Of a stretch of 64,000 bases of DNA, positions 44,215 through 52,761 are shown in pieces. Positions within the stretch are counted from its first letter, which is position 1; each line of letters begins with the position of its first letter. Below the pieces are notes generated by a model. The model searched no databases and had not been told where the DNA came from. It saw only the letters and a program-made list of their open reading frames with translations. The DNA is from Streptomyces sp. NBC_01224 (GTDB taxonomy: Bacteria > Actinomycetota > Actinomycetes > Streptomycetales > Streptomycetaceae), in contig NZ_CP108529.1 of the NCBI RefSeq assembly GCF_036002945.1, positions 9,233,001 through 9,297,000 on the forward strand. The letters are read 5' to 3'. Position numbers and translations under genes: made by a program.

Positions 44215-44750
44215 CGACCGCGCACGTGGGCAAGCGGTACCTCGGCTCGGTCGGGAAGATCGACCGCGGTGTCGTCATCGTGACCACGTGCTGGGCGGAC
44301 GAGCGCGTCCACTGGCCTCTGCACGCCGTGCCCACCACGTCCCGAGGGGAAGAATGCCCCTGACATCCGCACGAAACTGCAGATTGCAGCCGCCCTGGCC
44401 CGTGAAGCCCTGGCGGTGGGAGTGTCCTTGCGAGCAGCGGCCGCCGACTGCACCTACGGCGATCAGGATGCCGTCCGCGGCGAACTGGCCGCCGTGGGAC
44501 TCCCGTTCGTGACGGCACTCGAGCCCCGACGGGGTACACGGGCCTATGGCAACGAGGCGTATGAGCCCGCCGATGCCTCCCGCGATCCGGCCTGGGGCGG
44601 TCCGGACGCTCCCGGGGGCTGGAACATGGTCACGCGCACCTTCCGAGAGGGGCACACAGCCACGTGGTGGGCCGTCGACACACCGCTGGGCTGGTGGGGC
44701 CTGACGGCACCACGCGGCTGGTGGCGGCCACCACCGACCCCACCATCAGG
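44215..44750 (+). pseudogene. IS701-family transposase remnant
   Basis: Three frames in succession carry TAHVGKRYLGSVGKIDRGVV and TTCWADERVHWPLHAVP, then PDIRTKLQIAAALAREAL, AAADCTYGDQDAVRGELAAV and AWGGPDAPGGWNMVTRTF, then GPDGTTRLVAATTDP. This is the central DDE region of IS701. Both ends are missing and at least two frameshifts exist (near 44350 and 44690). Confidence 0.75.
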
Positions 44751-44881
44751 CCAACGCCATGCGTAAAGGAGTCAACGCCCGTGTCTTCTGACCTCGCCAC
44801 CAGTGAGTTCGGCCCGAAGAGCAATCAACTGCCCTGTCTGGGAAGTTGAGTTCGTGCCACACCCGAGGCAGTTCTGCAGTG

Positions 44882-45694
44882 TTAGCTCTTCCAAGCCGAG
44901 AGCAGCATCGCGACCGACACCATGACAAGTAGCCCTATGTACGCCCAGGCATAGGTGCGGTCAGGGATCCGCGGCGGGCGCCGCCGCAGAACTGCGATCA
45001 CCGGGAGAGCTCCGAGGAGCAGCGCCGAGGCGGCGCGGAGGTCAACGAGACCCACCAGGTGCACGTGTGCGTCAGCGGCGGCGGGGACCGCGGCGCCGCC
45101 CAGGGACACTGCGGTGGCCGGGAGCGCGATGGCGAGGGTGAGGGGGTTGGCCAGCGCAGTCGCCACGTGCATCGTGTGCCCGGCCCGCCGCATCGCGGGG
45201 ACGGTCATGACGCTACCTCCCACGCCGAGGAAGGCCGCGACCGCGCCGACCGGCACGCCGAGGACGGCTGGCAGCGGACGCGGAGCGTCGGGGGCTGCCT
45301 CGACCCGGGGGTCCGGGCGCAGGAAGCCGGGGCGCAGGAGCAAGTCGGCGATGGTGAGAGCGATGTACGCGACGAACGCCCAGCGGGCCAGATCGGCCGG
45401 GGTGAGGCGCGTGGCGAGCGCGCCGGCCGAAGCGCCGGCCGCCAGCAGGAGGAGCAGCGTGCCGCCGCCGCGGAGCGCGAGGAGCACCCGCCGCGGTGTG
45501 ATGGCTGTCGCGAATCCCGCGTTCACCACCATCACCAGGGCCGAGGTGGCCGTCGCCACCCGCATCGCGTCCGCGCCGAGTGCGACGTCCGCCCACACCA
45601 CGACCGGCACCGCGACGAACCCGCCGCCGAACCCGAACAACACTGTCGTCGCCCCGGTGAGGAGTCCGATCCCGATCAATGCCACAACGTCCAT
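44882..45694 (-). CDS. TauE/SafE-family sulfite exporter-like permease
   Basis: 270 residues from ATG 45694, with AGTGGGA upstream. Two repeated halves of about four helices each begin LLTGATTVLFGFGGGFVAVP and PVGAVAAFLGVGGSVMTVPA, the paired glycine-rich TauE/SafE motifs. It probably moves an organosulfonate or other anion across the membrane. It is divergent from the AraC-type gene at 45780 with 85 bases between, which suggests control by that regulator. Confidence 0.87.
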   Translation of the reverse strand: MDVVALIGIGLLTGATTVLFGFGGGFVAVPVVVWADVALGADAMRVATATSALVMVVNAGFATAITPRRVLLALRGGGTLLLLLAAGASAGALATRLTPADLARWAFVAYIALTIADLLLRPGFLRPDPRVEAAPDAPRPLPAVLGVPVGAVAAFLGVGGSVMTVPAMRRAGHTMHVATALANPLTLAIALPATAVSLGGAAVPAAADAHVHLVGLVDLRAASALLLGALPVIAVLRRRPPRIPDRTYAWAYIGLLVMVSVAMLLSAWKS

Positions 45695-45779
45695 GGGTCC
45701 CACTTCACCAGCTCCGACGGATTTCTCGCATGCGATGGTCGGCGCCATTCCTTCGAGTCTCAGCCATTAGGATGGCTGG

Positions 45780-46577
45780 GTGAAGAACGTCTCCCTGGCC
45801 GACGTCGACCACGTCGACCGGGTCGTCCTGCCGATAGGCACCGACTACCCGCCCGGCCACGTACTGGACTGGCACGAACACCGGCGCGCACAGTTCCTCT
45901 ACGGCGCCACCGGGGTCATGGTCGTCGACACCACCGAAGGCACCTGGACCGTTCCGCCCGAGCGCGCCGTACTGATTCCGGCTGCCACCCGGCACCGGGT
46001 CCGCATGCTGGGGGTGAGCACCCGGAGTCTGTACATCGAGCCGGATGTCATTCCCTGGTGGCCCGTCACCTGCACGGTCGTGGACGTTCCGCCGCTGTTG
46101 CGTGAACTGCTCCTGGCCGCTGTCGAGTTCGAGATCGACTACAGCCTGTCCGGGCGGGAGGGAAGCATTGCCGCCCTCCTCCTGCACGAGATCGCGGAGC
46201 GCGCCCCTCTCCCGTTCCACGTCGGGATTCCCGCTGCCGCTGACCTCGCGAGGCTCTGCCGCGAGTACCTGGCCGCCCCGGACGCCGGCGTCACCAACGC
46301 CGCATGGGCCGCGAGGGTGGCCATGAGCGAACGCGCCTTCACCCGGCGCTTCCGCTCAGAGGTCGGTGACAGCCCCGCCATCTGGCGGGCCCGCGCCCGC
46401 CTGCTCGCGGCCGTGCCGCTGCTGCGCACTGCGTCGGTCAGCGAGGTCGGCGGCCGTCTCGGCTACGCCTCTCCCGCCGCGTTCACCGCCGCCTTCACGC
46501 GCACCTTCGGCATGCCCCCGTCCCGCTTCGCCGCGAGCCGTCAAGGTGGCGGTCCCAGCCGGAGCCGCAACTCCTGA
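45780..46577 (+). CDS. AraC-family regulator with cupin sensor
   Basis: 265 residues from GTG 45780. The N-terminal cupin-like domain (DWHEHRRAQFLYGATGVMVV, VPPERAVLIPAATRHRVRM) is followed by two helix-turn-helix motifs: ARVAMSERAFTRRFRSEVG and SEVGGRLGYASPAAFTAAFT. A ligand-responsive regulator, most simply of the divergent TauE/SafE permease. Confidence 0.9.
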   Translation: MKNVSLADVDHVDRVVLPIGTDYPPGHVLDWHEHRRAQFLYGATGVMVVDTTEGTWTVPPERAVLIPAATRHRVRMLGVSTRSLYIEPDVIPWWPVTCTVVDVPPLLRELLLAAVEFEIDYSLSGREGSIAALLLHEIAERAPLPFHVGIPAAADLARLCREYLAAPDAGVTNAAWAARVAMSERAFTRRFRSEVGDSPAIWRARARLLAAVPLLRTASVSEVGGRLGYASPAAFTAAFTRTFGMPPSRFAASRQGGGPSRSRNS

Positions 46578-46639
46578 CGGCACCCTGACGTGTCCGCACC
46601 CCGTTCCGGCGAACTCTTACAGGCGGCCTGACCACTGGC

Positions 46640-46766
46640 GTCGCACCTGTGGCCCTCGGCCCTACTGGCAGGCGCGCCGCCCCGGCGCCGTAGATAGTCG
46701 CGGCAGGGCCCATCGCTGTACGCCTTGTCGGCGACGAGGATGTCAGGCTTCTTTCGGTGCTTCCCG
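46640..46766 (-). pseudogene. IS5-family transposase fragment
   Basis: Minus strand reads KHRKKPDILVADKAYSDGPC followed by RDYLRRRG, the second-Asp region of IS5 DDE transposases. It is only ~40 residues long and abuts the SDR tail on the opposite strand. Confidence 0.65.
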
Positions 46767-46951
46767 GCCCGAGCTTCGGGACGCGCACGGAGGGCACGCC
46801 CGGCATGGGCGAGGATCTCGGCGCCCTGGCCGCCCAGGCCCCGGCAGGCCGACCGGCCGAGCCGGAGGAGATCGCCTACCTGGCCAGCGACGCGGCGGGC
46901 TTCGTCCACGGCGCCGTGCTGCCCGTGGACGGAGGTCGTACAGCCGTCTGA
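46760..46951 (+). pseudogene. SDR-family dehydrogenase C-terminal tail
   Basis: The plus frame reads FGTRTEGTPGMGEDLGALAA, QAPAGRPAEPEEIAYLASDA and FVHGAVLPVDGGRTAV, the invariant C-terminus of classical SDR enzymes, with the natural stop at 46949-46951. Everything upstream (cofactor site, catalytic Tyr-Lys) is lost to the IS5 fragment. Confidence 0.75.
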
Positions 46952-47559
46952 CTCGTGCGGCCTGCCGGGCGTCCCCGGCCGCATAGCACCGGCCCAGGGC
47001 GTCCGGCAGGACAGCGCGGCGCGTCGCGGAACGCCTGCAGCGTTCCCTGCTCCCGCCGCTGCTGGAGTGCGTGGATCGCCGGGGCTACGGGGTGCTGGCG
47101 GCCTATGCCAAGGTGGCCGATGCCGCCCATCGCCGGGACCAGCCCGATTTGCAAGGCGGACGGCATCCGGGTCTGAGCGTTTCGCCGACCGAGCCCGAAA
47201 CGCCGGCGTGCGGCCGACCTTCCTGAATCTCCACGGCGGACTTCCCAAGGGTCCGGGAGACGAACAGCATGCTCAGGCTCTTCGGCGGTACGGACCGATA
47301 CGGATCTGCATTGCCGGTCACCTCCAGGTGGGTTCAGGCGCTTTGCGTCCATACGTTTCGCTTCGATCCGCTTGTGAAATGTCGCCCAAAGGGTGGCAAA
47401 TGAGATTTCATGCGACCGATGGCATGCATTTGGCCCGGAGGGTTGTCCGTGACCGGAACAGCCTCAAAGATGCCAGGCCTCGCTGGTCTGCCAGTCGCAT
47501 TTGCCGCCGCCACGCAGTCGCTGGGCGTAGTCGACGTTGCGGTGCGTCGGGCTTGCACA
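46952..47559. other. Gap with at most weak protein-like fragments
   Basis: A plus frame near 47020-47140 reads RRVAERLQRSLLPPLLECVD and YGVLAAYAKVADAAHR, which might be a relic of a regulatory protein, but I cannot assign it. Nothing else is supported in 600 bases. Confidence 0.25.
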
Positions 47560-48160
47560 CCCGGCGGAGCGAAGATCGCTGCCGCGGCCGGGCCGGGAGA
47601 GGCGCTGGATGCTCTCCGTCTGATGCGGGACGTATGCCGACGGCTGGCGGTGTGGCAGGCGGGGCTCATCGAGGCGGCGCGTGGAGCCGGGGCCGGCTGG
47701 GTTGATATCGCTCATCCGCTGGGCGTCAGCCGGCGCCCGGCTGCCGAGCGCCGATACCTGCGCCTGTGTACCGGTCACGTGGGCACTACCGGGGAATAAT
47801 GGATACAGGTCATCCGCGATCGCCGGGTTGCCGACGACGCTGTCCCGGCCTGGGCGCGGGGCAACGCGGCCGACCTGCGCAGGCTCACTGGAGAGATCAC
47901 GTCCCTCAGCGGTCTCCCCGAGCGGGCCCGCGCCGCCATGGTCGAACTCGGCGTCGCCCTCGGTGAAGACGACCCCGTCCGTCTCATCGGGCCGCGCTTG
48001 CCAAGGTGTGCCCGTATCCGGAGGGACGCCGCGATCTCGCTGGGCGCGTGGACCGCGTTAGGCGGCAGGTCGAGAATCTGCGCAACCGCAGACAGCCTCG
48101 CACCGGGGACAGCGGGGCCGGAACACCCCACGGCCGGGTCGGGAGGTGAAGCAGCAGGCA
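47560..48160 (+). pseudogene. Hsp18-type transcriptional regulator-like protein, degenerate
   Basis: One frame carries GEALDALRLMRDVCRRLAVW, LIEAARGAGAGWVDIAHPLG and RRPAAERRYLRLC and hits TAA at 47797. A second frame continues RDRRVADDAVPAWARGNAAD, LRRLTGEITSLSGLPE and LGVALGEDDPVRLIGP, and a third holds RDLAGRVDRVRRQVENLRNR. The pattern matches proteins encoded next to small heat-shock genes in Streptomyces. At least two frameshifts; not functional. It sits immediately upstream of dnaK. Confidence 0.6.
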
Positions 48161-48218
48161 GACCATTCGTTCAGGAGCTGGCTCAGGTCTATCCGTGAAA
48201 GGCATGAGGGAGGCAGTG

Positions 48219-50090
48219 ATGGCGCGGGCAGTGGGTATTGATCTGGGAACGACGAACTCCGTGGTGTCCGTGCTCGAGGCCGGCGAGCCGACGGTCATCG
48301 AGAACACCGAGGGCGCGCGGACCACTCCGTCGGTGGTCGCCTTCGCGAAGAACGGTGAGGTGCTGGTCGGCGAGGTCGCCAAGCGGCAGGCGGTGACGAA
48401 CGTCGAGCGCACCGCGCGGTCGGTCAAGCGGCACATGGGGGACGCTCAATGGCGCTTCCCCGAGTCCGGCGACATCGACGGCAAGCGGTACACCGCGCAG
48501 GAGGTCTCCGCCCGGGTGCTGCAGAAGCTGAAACGGGACGCCGAGGCGCATCTTGGGGAGGACGTCACGGACGCGGTGATCACTGTCCCGGCGTACTTCA
48601 ACGACGCTCAGCGCACCGCGACCAAGGAGGCGGGCCAGATCGCGGGCCTGAACGTGCTGCGGATCATCAACGAGCCGACGTCCGCGGCGCTGGCCTATGG
48701 CCTGGACAAGGAGAACGACCAGACGATCCTCGTCTTCGACCTCGGTGGCGGCACCTTCGACGTATCGCTGCTGGAGATCGGCGAGGGCCTGGTGGAGGTG
48801 AAGGCGACCAACGGTGACACGCACCTCGGTGGTGACGACTGGGACCAGCAGGTCGTCGACCACTTGGTGAAGCAGTTCAAGAACGGTTACGGCGTGGACC
48901 TGTCCAAGGACAAGATGGCTCTCCAGCGTCTGCGGGAGGCTGCGGAGAAGGCGAAGATCGAGCTGTCGGCCGCGACCGAGACCACGATCAACCTGCCCTA
49001 CATCTCGGCGTCGGCCGAGGGCCCGCTGCACCTGGACGAGAAGCTCACGCGCTCGCAGTTCCAGCAGCTCACGGCGCCACTGCTGGAGCGCTGCAAGGGG
49101 CCGTTCCACAACGCGGTCAAGGATGCCAGGATCAAGGTGTCGGATATCGATCACGTGATTCTGGTGGGCGGTTCGACGCGGATGCCGGCGGTGACCGAGC
49201 TGGTGAGGGAGCTGACCGGCAAGGATCCGCACAAGGGTGTGAACCCGGACGAGGTCGTCGCCATCGGTGCCTCGCTCCAGGCCGGTGTCCTCAAGGGCGA
49301 GGTCAAGGACGTCCTGCTCCTCGACGTCACCCCGCTGTCCCTCGGTATCGAGACCAAGGGCGGCATCATGACGAAGCTCATCGAGCGCAACACCACGATC
49401 CCGACCAAGCGCTCCGAGATCTTCACGACGGCCGAGGACAACCAGCCGTCCGTGCAGATCCAGGTCTACCAGGGCGAGCGCGAGATCGCGGCGTACAACA
49501 AGAAGCTCGGAATGTTCGAGCTGACCGGCCTGCCGCCGGCCCCGCGTGGCGTCCCGCAGATCGAGGTCGCGTTCGACATCGACGCGAACGGCATCATGCA
49601 CGTCGCCGCCAAGGACCTCGGCACCGGCAAGGAGCAGAAGATGACCGTCACCGGCGGCTCCTCGCTGCCGAAGGACGATATCGACCGGATGGTGCGCGAG
49701 GCCGAGCAGCATGCGGAGGAGGACCGGCGGCGCAAGGAGGCCGCCGAGACCCGCAACCAGGCGGAGAGCCTGGTCTACCAGACCGACAACCTGCTGCGGG
49801 ACAACGCCGACAAGATCCCCGCGGATGTGCGTTCCGAGACCGAGGCCGCCCTGGCGGAGGTCAAGGAGAAACTCAAGGGCGAGAACACAGCCGAGATTCG
49901 TACCGCCACCGAGAAGGCATCGGCGGCCGCGCAGCGGATCGGCACCGCCCTGTACGCGCAGGCGCAGGGCGGCGAAACCGTTGGAGGAGGTACGGCCGGC
50001 GGCGGCACCTCCGGAGACACGGGCACCGGTGGCGATGAGGTCGTCGATGCGGAGATCGTCGACGACGAGCAGAAGGGAGGTACTGGATGA
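48219..50090 (+). CDS. dnaK: Hsp70 chaperone DnaK
   Basis: 623 residues from ATG 48219 (GAGGGAGG upstream). The ATPase domain has GIDLGTTNSVV, VFDLGGGTFDVSLLEIG and HVILVGGSTRMPAV; the substrate-binding domain follows DVTPLSLGIETKGG, and the acidic tail ends EVVDAEIVDDE. It folds and refolds cytoplasmic proteins with GrpE and a DnaJ. No HspR inverted repeat was found upstream and neither dnaJ nor hspR follows, unlike the main Streptomyces dnaK operon, so this is probably an accessory copy. Intact. Confidence 0.96.
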   Translation: MARAVGIDLGTTNSVVSVLEAGEPTVIENTEGARTTPSVVAFAKNGEVLVGEVAKRQAVTNVERTARSVKRHMGDAQWRFPESGDIDGKRYTAQEVSARVLQKLKRDAEAHLGEDVTDAVITVPAYFNDAQRTATKEAGQIAGLNVLRIINEPTSAALAYGLDKENDQTILVFDLGGGTFDVSLLEIGEGLVEVKATNGDTHLGGDDWDQQVVDHLVKQFKNGYGVDLSKDKMALQRLREAAEKAKIELSAATETTINLPYISASAEGPLHLDEKLTRSQFQQLTAPLLERCKGPFHNAVKDARIKVSDIDHVILVGGSTRMPAVTELVRELTGKDPHKGVNPDEVVAIGASLQAGVLKGEVKDVLLLDVTPLSLGIETKGGIMTKLIERNTTIPTKRSEIFTTAEDNQPSVQIQVYQGEREIAAYNKKLGMFELTGLPPAPRGVPQIEVAFDIDANGIMHVAAKDLGTGKEQKMTVTGGSSLPKDDIDRMVREAEQHAEEDRRRKEAAETRNQAESLVYQTDNLLRDNADKIPADVRSETEAALAEVKEKLKGENTAEIRTATEKASAAAQRIGTALYAQAQGGETVGGGTAGGGTSGDTGTGGDEVVDAEIVDDEQKGGTG

Positions 50091-50704
50091 GTAAGAACCC
50101 GCGCTCAGAGCACCGCGGCGATCGGTCGCCTGTGGTGGTGCGCGACCTGCGCAGAGCCACCCCGGTCACCCTCCGGGATGAGCGATGCCCAGATGCCTCA
50201 GGTCCGGCCGGGACTGGTTCGGACGGCGCCGGTACGGCGCGCCCGGGCTCCGGCCAGAGCGGCTATGCGGAAGCCGCACGACTGCGTGAGCGGATCGCGG
50301 AGCTGACCGCAGACCTGCAGCGGGTGAAGGCCGAGTACGACAACTACCGCAAGCGGGTACGCCGCGACCGACTGGCCATACGGGAGATCGCGGTGGTCAA
50401 CATCCTCACCGGTCTGCTTCCAGCCCTGGATGTCCTGGAAGAGATCCACCGGCAGGGCGACGACCATGGCGCGGTGACAGTCCTCTCCGACGTACTTGAG
50501 GCGCGGCTGGCGGCTCTGGGCCTGCGGACCGTCGGCGCAGCGGGTGAACCCTTCGACCCCCACACGCACGAAGCGATCACCTACGACGCCTCCGGTGCGG
50601 CCCAGGCCGTCTGCACCGAGGTGCTGCGGCACGGCTACCGGGTCGGCGACCACCTCCTGAGGCCTGCCCAGGTAGCGGTGGCAGGACCCGCCCCCGCCGA
50701 ATAG
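50087..50704 (+). CDS. grpE: GrpE nucleotide-exchange factor
   Basis: 205 residues; ATG overlaps the dnaK stop as ATGA, so translation is coupled. A variable, charged N-terminus is followed by the long coiled helix (ARLRERIAELTADLQRVKAE, YDNYRKRVRRDR) and the beta domain (GEPFDPHTHEAITYDASG, EVLRHGYRVGDHLLRPAQVA). It releases ADP from DnaK. No J-domain gene follows within the window. Confidence 0.93.
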   Translation: MSKNPRSEHRGDRSPVVVRDLRRATPVTLRDERCPDASGPAGTGSDGAGTARPGSGQSGYAEAARLRERIAELTADLQRVKAEYDNYRKRVRRDRLAIREIAVVNILTGLLPALDVLEEIHRQGDDHGAVTVLSDVLEARLAALGLRTVGAAGEPFDPHTHEAITYDASGAAQAVCTEVLRHGYRVGDHLLRPAQVAVAGPAPAE

Positions 50705-50894
50705 CCGCACGGGGCAAGTCCCGGGACCCGAGCCGGGACTGCCTCGTCGTGCAAGGGACAGGGCGCACGCCGCCGGTCGTCAGTCAGCCACGGAGTGCAG
50801 CAACTCGGGCGCGGGCTCCTGGTCCCGGTTGTCGTCGTGCTCGTAGTTTGCGAGGACCAGGCCGATCGCGAAGAAGGTCGCCGACCAGATCGGA
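50705..50894. other. Short gap after grpE
   Basis: A minus-strand stretch (FFAIGLVLANYEHDDNRDQE, ending PELLHSVAD at 50780) looks like a membrane-protein tail but is unassigned. Confidence 0.25.
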
Positions 50895-51092
50895 CACCTT
50901 GTGCGGCGAGGCCGAGCGGGCGGCCGCCCGCCCTGCTTCGATGCGGCTGCCTGCAAACAGCGGAACACCGTCGAACGGTGCATCGCCCGTCTCGAGCAGT
51001 GGTGCGGTCCGGCCATGCGAACCGACAGGCTCGCCATCGTCTTCCAGGCCGCACTCCACTGTGCCGCCCTCCTCATCTCAATGCGCTCGTGA
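50895..51092 (+). pseudogene. IS5-family transposase C-terminal fragment
   Basis: The frame reads GRAGGRPPCFDAAACKQRNT, VERCIARLEQW and DRLAIVFQAALHCAALLIS, the terminal region with the catalytic Glu of IS5-type transposases, to the natural stop at 51090-51092. The rest is absent. It joins DNA-ligase-like sequence within 40 bases. Confidence 0.7.
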
Positions 51093-51130
51093 AGTTCTAC
51101 TGAAGGCCCGTCCTTGGAACGCGACGCCAC

Positions 51131-51560
51131 GGCGCTCAGGCCCTGGAGATGACCCGGACCACCGGTCTGGAGGGCGTGCTCGCGAAGCGGCTCACCTCCG
51201 TGTACGAGCCGGGCGTCCGCTCTCGCGGGTGGATCAAGATCCGGCACGTCCTGACTGCCGACGTGATCGTGGGTGCCTGGCCGCGGCCGACTCGCCGGTC
51301 AGCCCGGCGCGCCGCTGGTGGGGGAGTGGCGCGAGGGCGCCCCGAGGTATGTGGGAAGTGTCGGGACAGGTCCGGAGTGACACGGAGCGCACCACTCCCG
51401 CAGGCCTGCTCCAGATTGCCGCGATCGACGAGTGCCCGATCGACGAGGCACCCGAGGGAGCCGGCGCACGGTGCGTGCTGCCCCGCCTGGTCGGCGAAGT
51501 CCGCTACGCGACCCGGACCCGGGCGGGCCGACGTCGGCGCCGACCCGAGCCGGTGTCGCC
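51131..51560 (+). pseudogene. ATP-dependent DNA ligase C-terminal fragment (duplicate of 59871-60277)
   Basis: MTRTTGLEGVLAKRLTSVYE then GVRSRGWIKIRHVLTADVIV opens the ligase C-terminal part; after that frameshifts intrude although the DNA stays very similar to the intact ligase at 59382-60338. The 51131-51530 stretch aligns with 59871-60277 at what looks like well over 80 percent identity. The N-terminal adenylation domain with the catalytic Lys is missing. Confidence 0.85.
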
Positions 51561-51699
51561 TGGCACCAGCAGCAGCACACACCCCGGGCACTGCTTCGCG
51601 GAGCCCAAGGTGCTGTTCTGGTCTGCCCGGCGGCCCGACTGACCCTCACTCAAGGAATCGATGGCACAGGCTCAAAGTTCGCCGGCACAGGACATCTGA

Positions 51700-52640
51700 T
51701 CGCTCTCCTGTGCCAGCGGATCTTGAGCGCGTAGGGAAGTTTGAGCAGTCGGGCCAAGGGCCTGGCCGTCCGGATCACCATCCAAGTGCTTTCGGACCCA
51801 CTTGGCCATCTTCCGGTCGTCACCCTCGACCACGGTCGCACGCCAGGCGTCGCCGCCGTGGTATCGGAACCCGCTGCACCAGGAGCCGAACTTCTTCGAG
51901 TCGGAGGCGCACGCGGTGCCCTGGCCCACCATGTGGTGTCGCGGGCGGCGAAGGTGGCGTATACCAGCTTGCGCATGGCGGCACGGAGGTTGTCGATGGT
52001 GAAGAAACGTCGGCGCACGTGCCGCAGCGCGGCCTCCGTCTCGCCGTGCTCGCCGGTCGCCACGATGGCCCGGATGCCCATGTTCGTGCCGAGGGTGAAT
52101 AGCGCGAACAGGAGGCGACGCTGAAGGACTGCGCGGTCGATGCGCTCGTACGCGGCGACGGAGGCGAACTCGTCGGTGAAGCCGGTGAGGAAGTTGGCGT
52201 TCTTCAGGACGTCCAGGAGGCCGAGCACACCCCAGCGGCGTACGACCTCGTTTTTGAGGGCCTGGAGGCTGGTTGGCTCGTCCAGCTTCGGCACGCTGAT
52301 CCACGGCTCGCCGTGTCGGTTGGTCACCTCCACCCTGCCCGCCGAGCCGTCCGCATGTGCCGCTGACAGCCGGTCCAGGCCGGCGGTCCTCCGCCGCTTC
52401 AGGTCGGCAATGAACTCTTCAGGGGGCCATCGGCCGGCGGATCGCCGCGTAGTGCACGGTCCGGGTGGCCTCGAAGTCACCCGGCAGGTCGTCCTCCGGG
52501 TTGCGCCACCGCATCGCGCCCCCGATCTCACGGCGCCGGATCGCCTGCCGCAGGGCCACCAGGACATACAGCTCGTACGGGATGCGCTCGACCTTGCACT
52601 TGTCGTCGACGACGGCCTCGCACCAGTCCTTGCGCACGAT
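51700..52640 (-). pseudogene. Tn3-family transposase internal fragment
   Basis: Minus strand in three frames: VERIPYELYVLVALRQAIRR and RWRNPEDDLPGDFEATRTVH; then VTNRHGEPWISVPKLDEPTS, LDVLKNANFLTGFTDEFASV, FALFTLGTNMGIRAIVATGE and RRRFFTIDNLRAAMRKLVYA; then GQGTACASDSKKFGSW. This is the Tn3 DDE core region. Frameshifts lie near 52430 and 51950, and both ends are missing; no resolvase is present. Confidence 0.85.
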
Positions 52641-52761
52641 GCCGTCCATCGGCAAAGGGTGTGCAGGTCGATTCCCGCGGGACGGTGGGGCCAGGGTGGG
52701 GCGTTGACGCGTGCCATGCTGGGACTTCCGGTTTACGGCGGCGAGCGGGGAAAACGGCAGG

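Noticed and set aside
48000..48218. HspR (HAIR) or HrcA (CIRCE) operator upstream of dnaK
   Set aside because: Neither the CTTGAGT/ACTCAAG nor the TTAGCACTC inverted repeat was found on reading the region.
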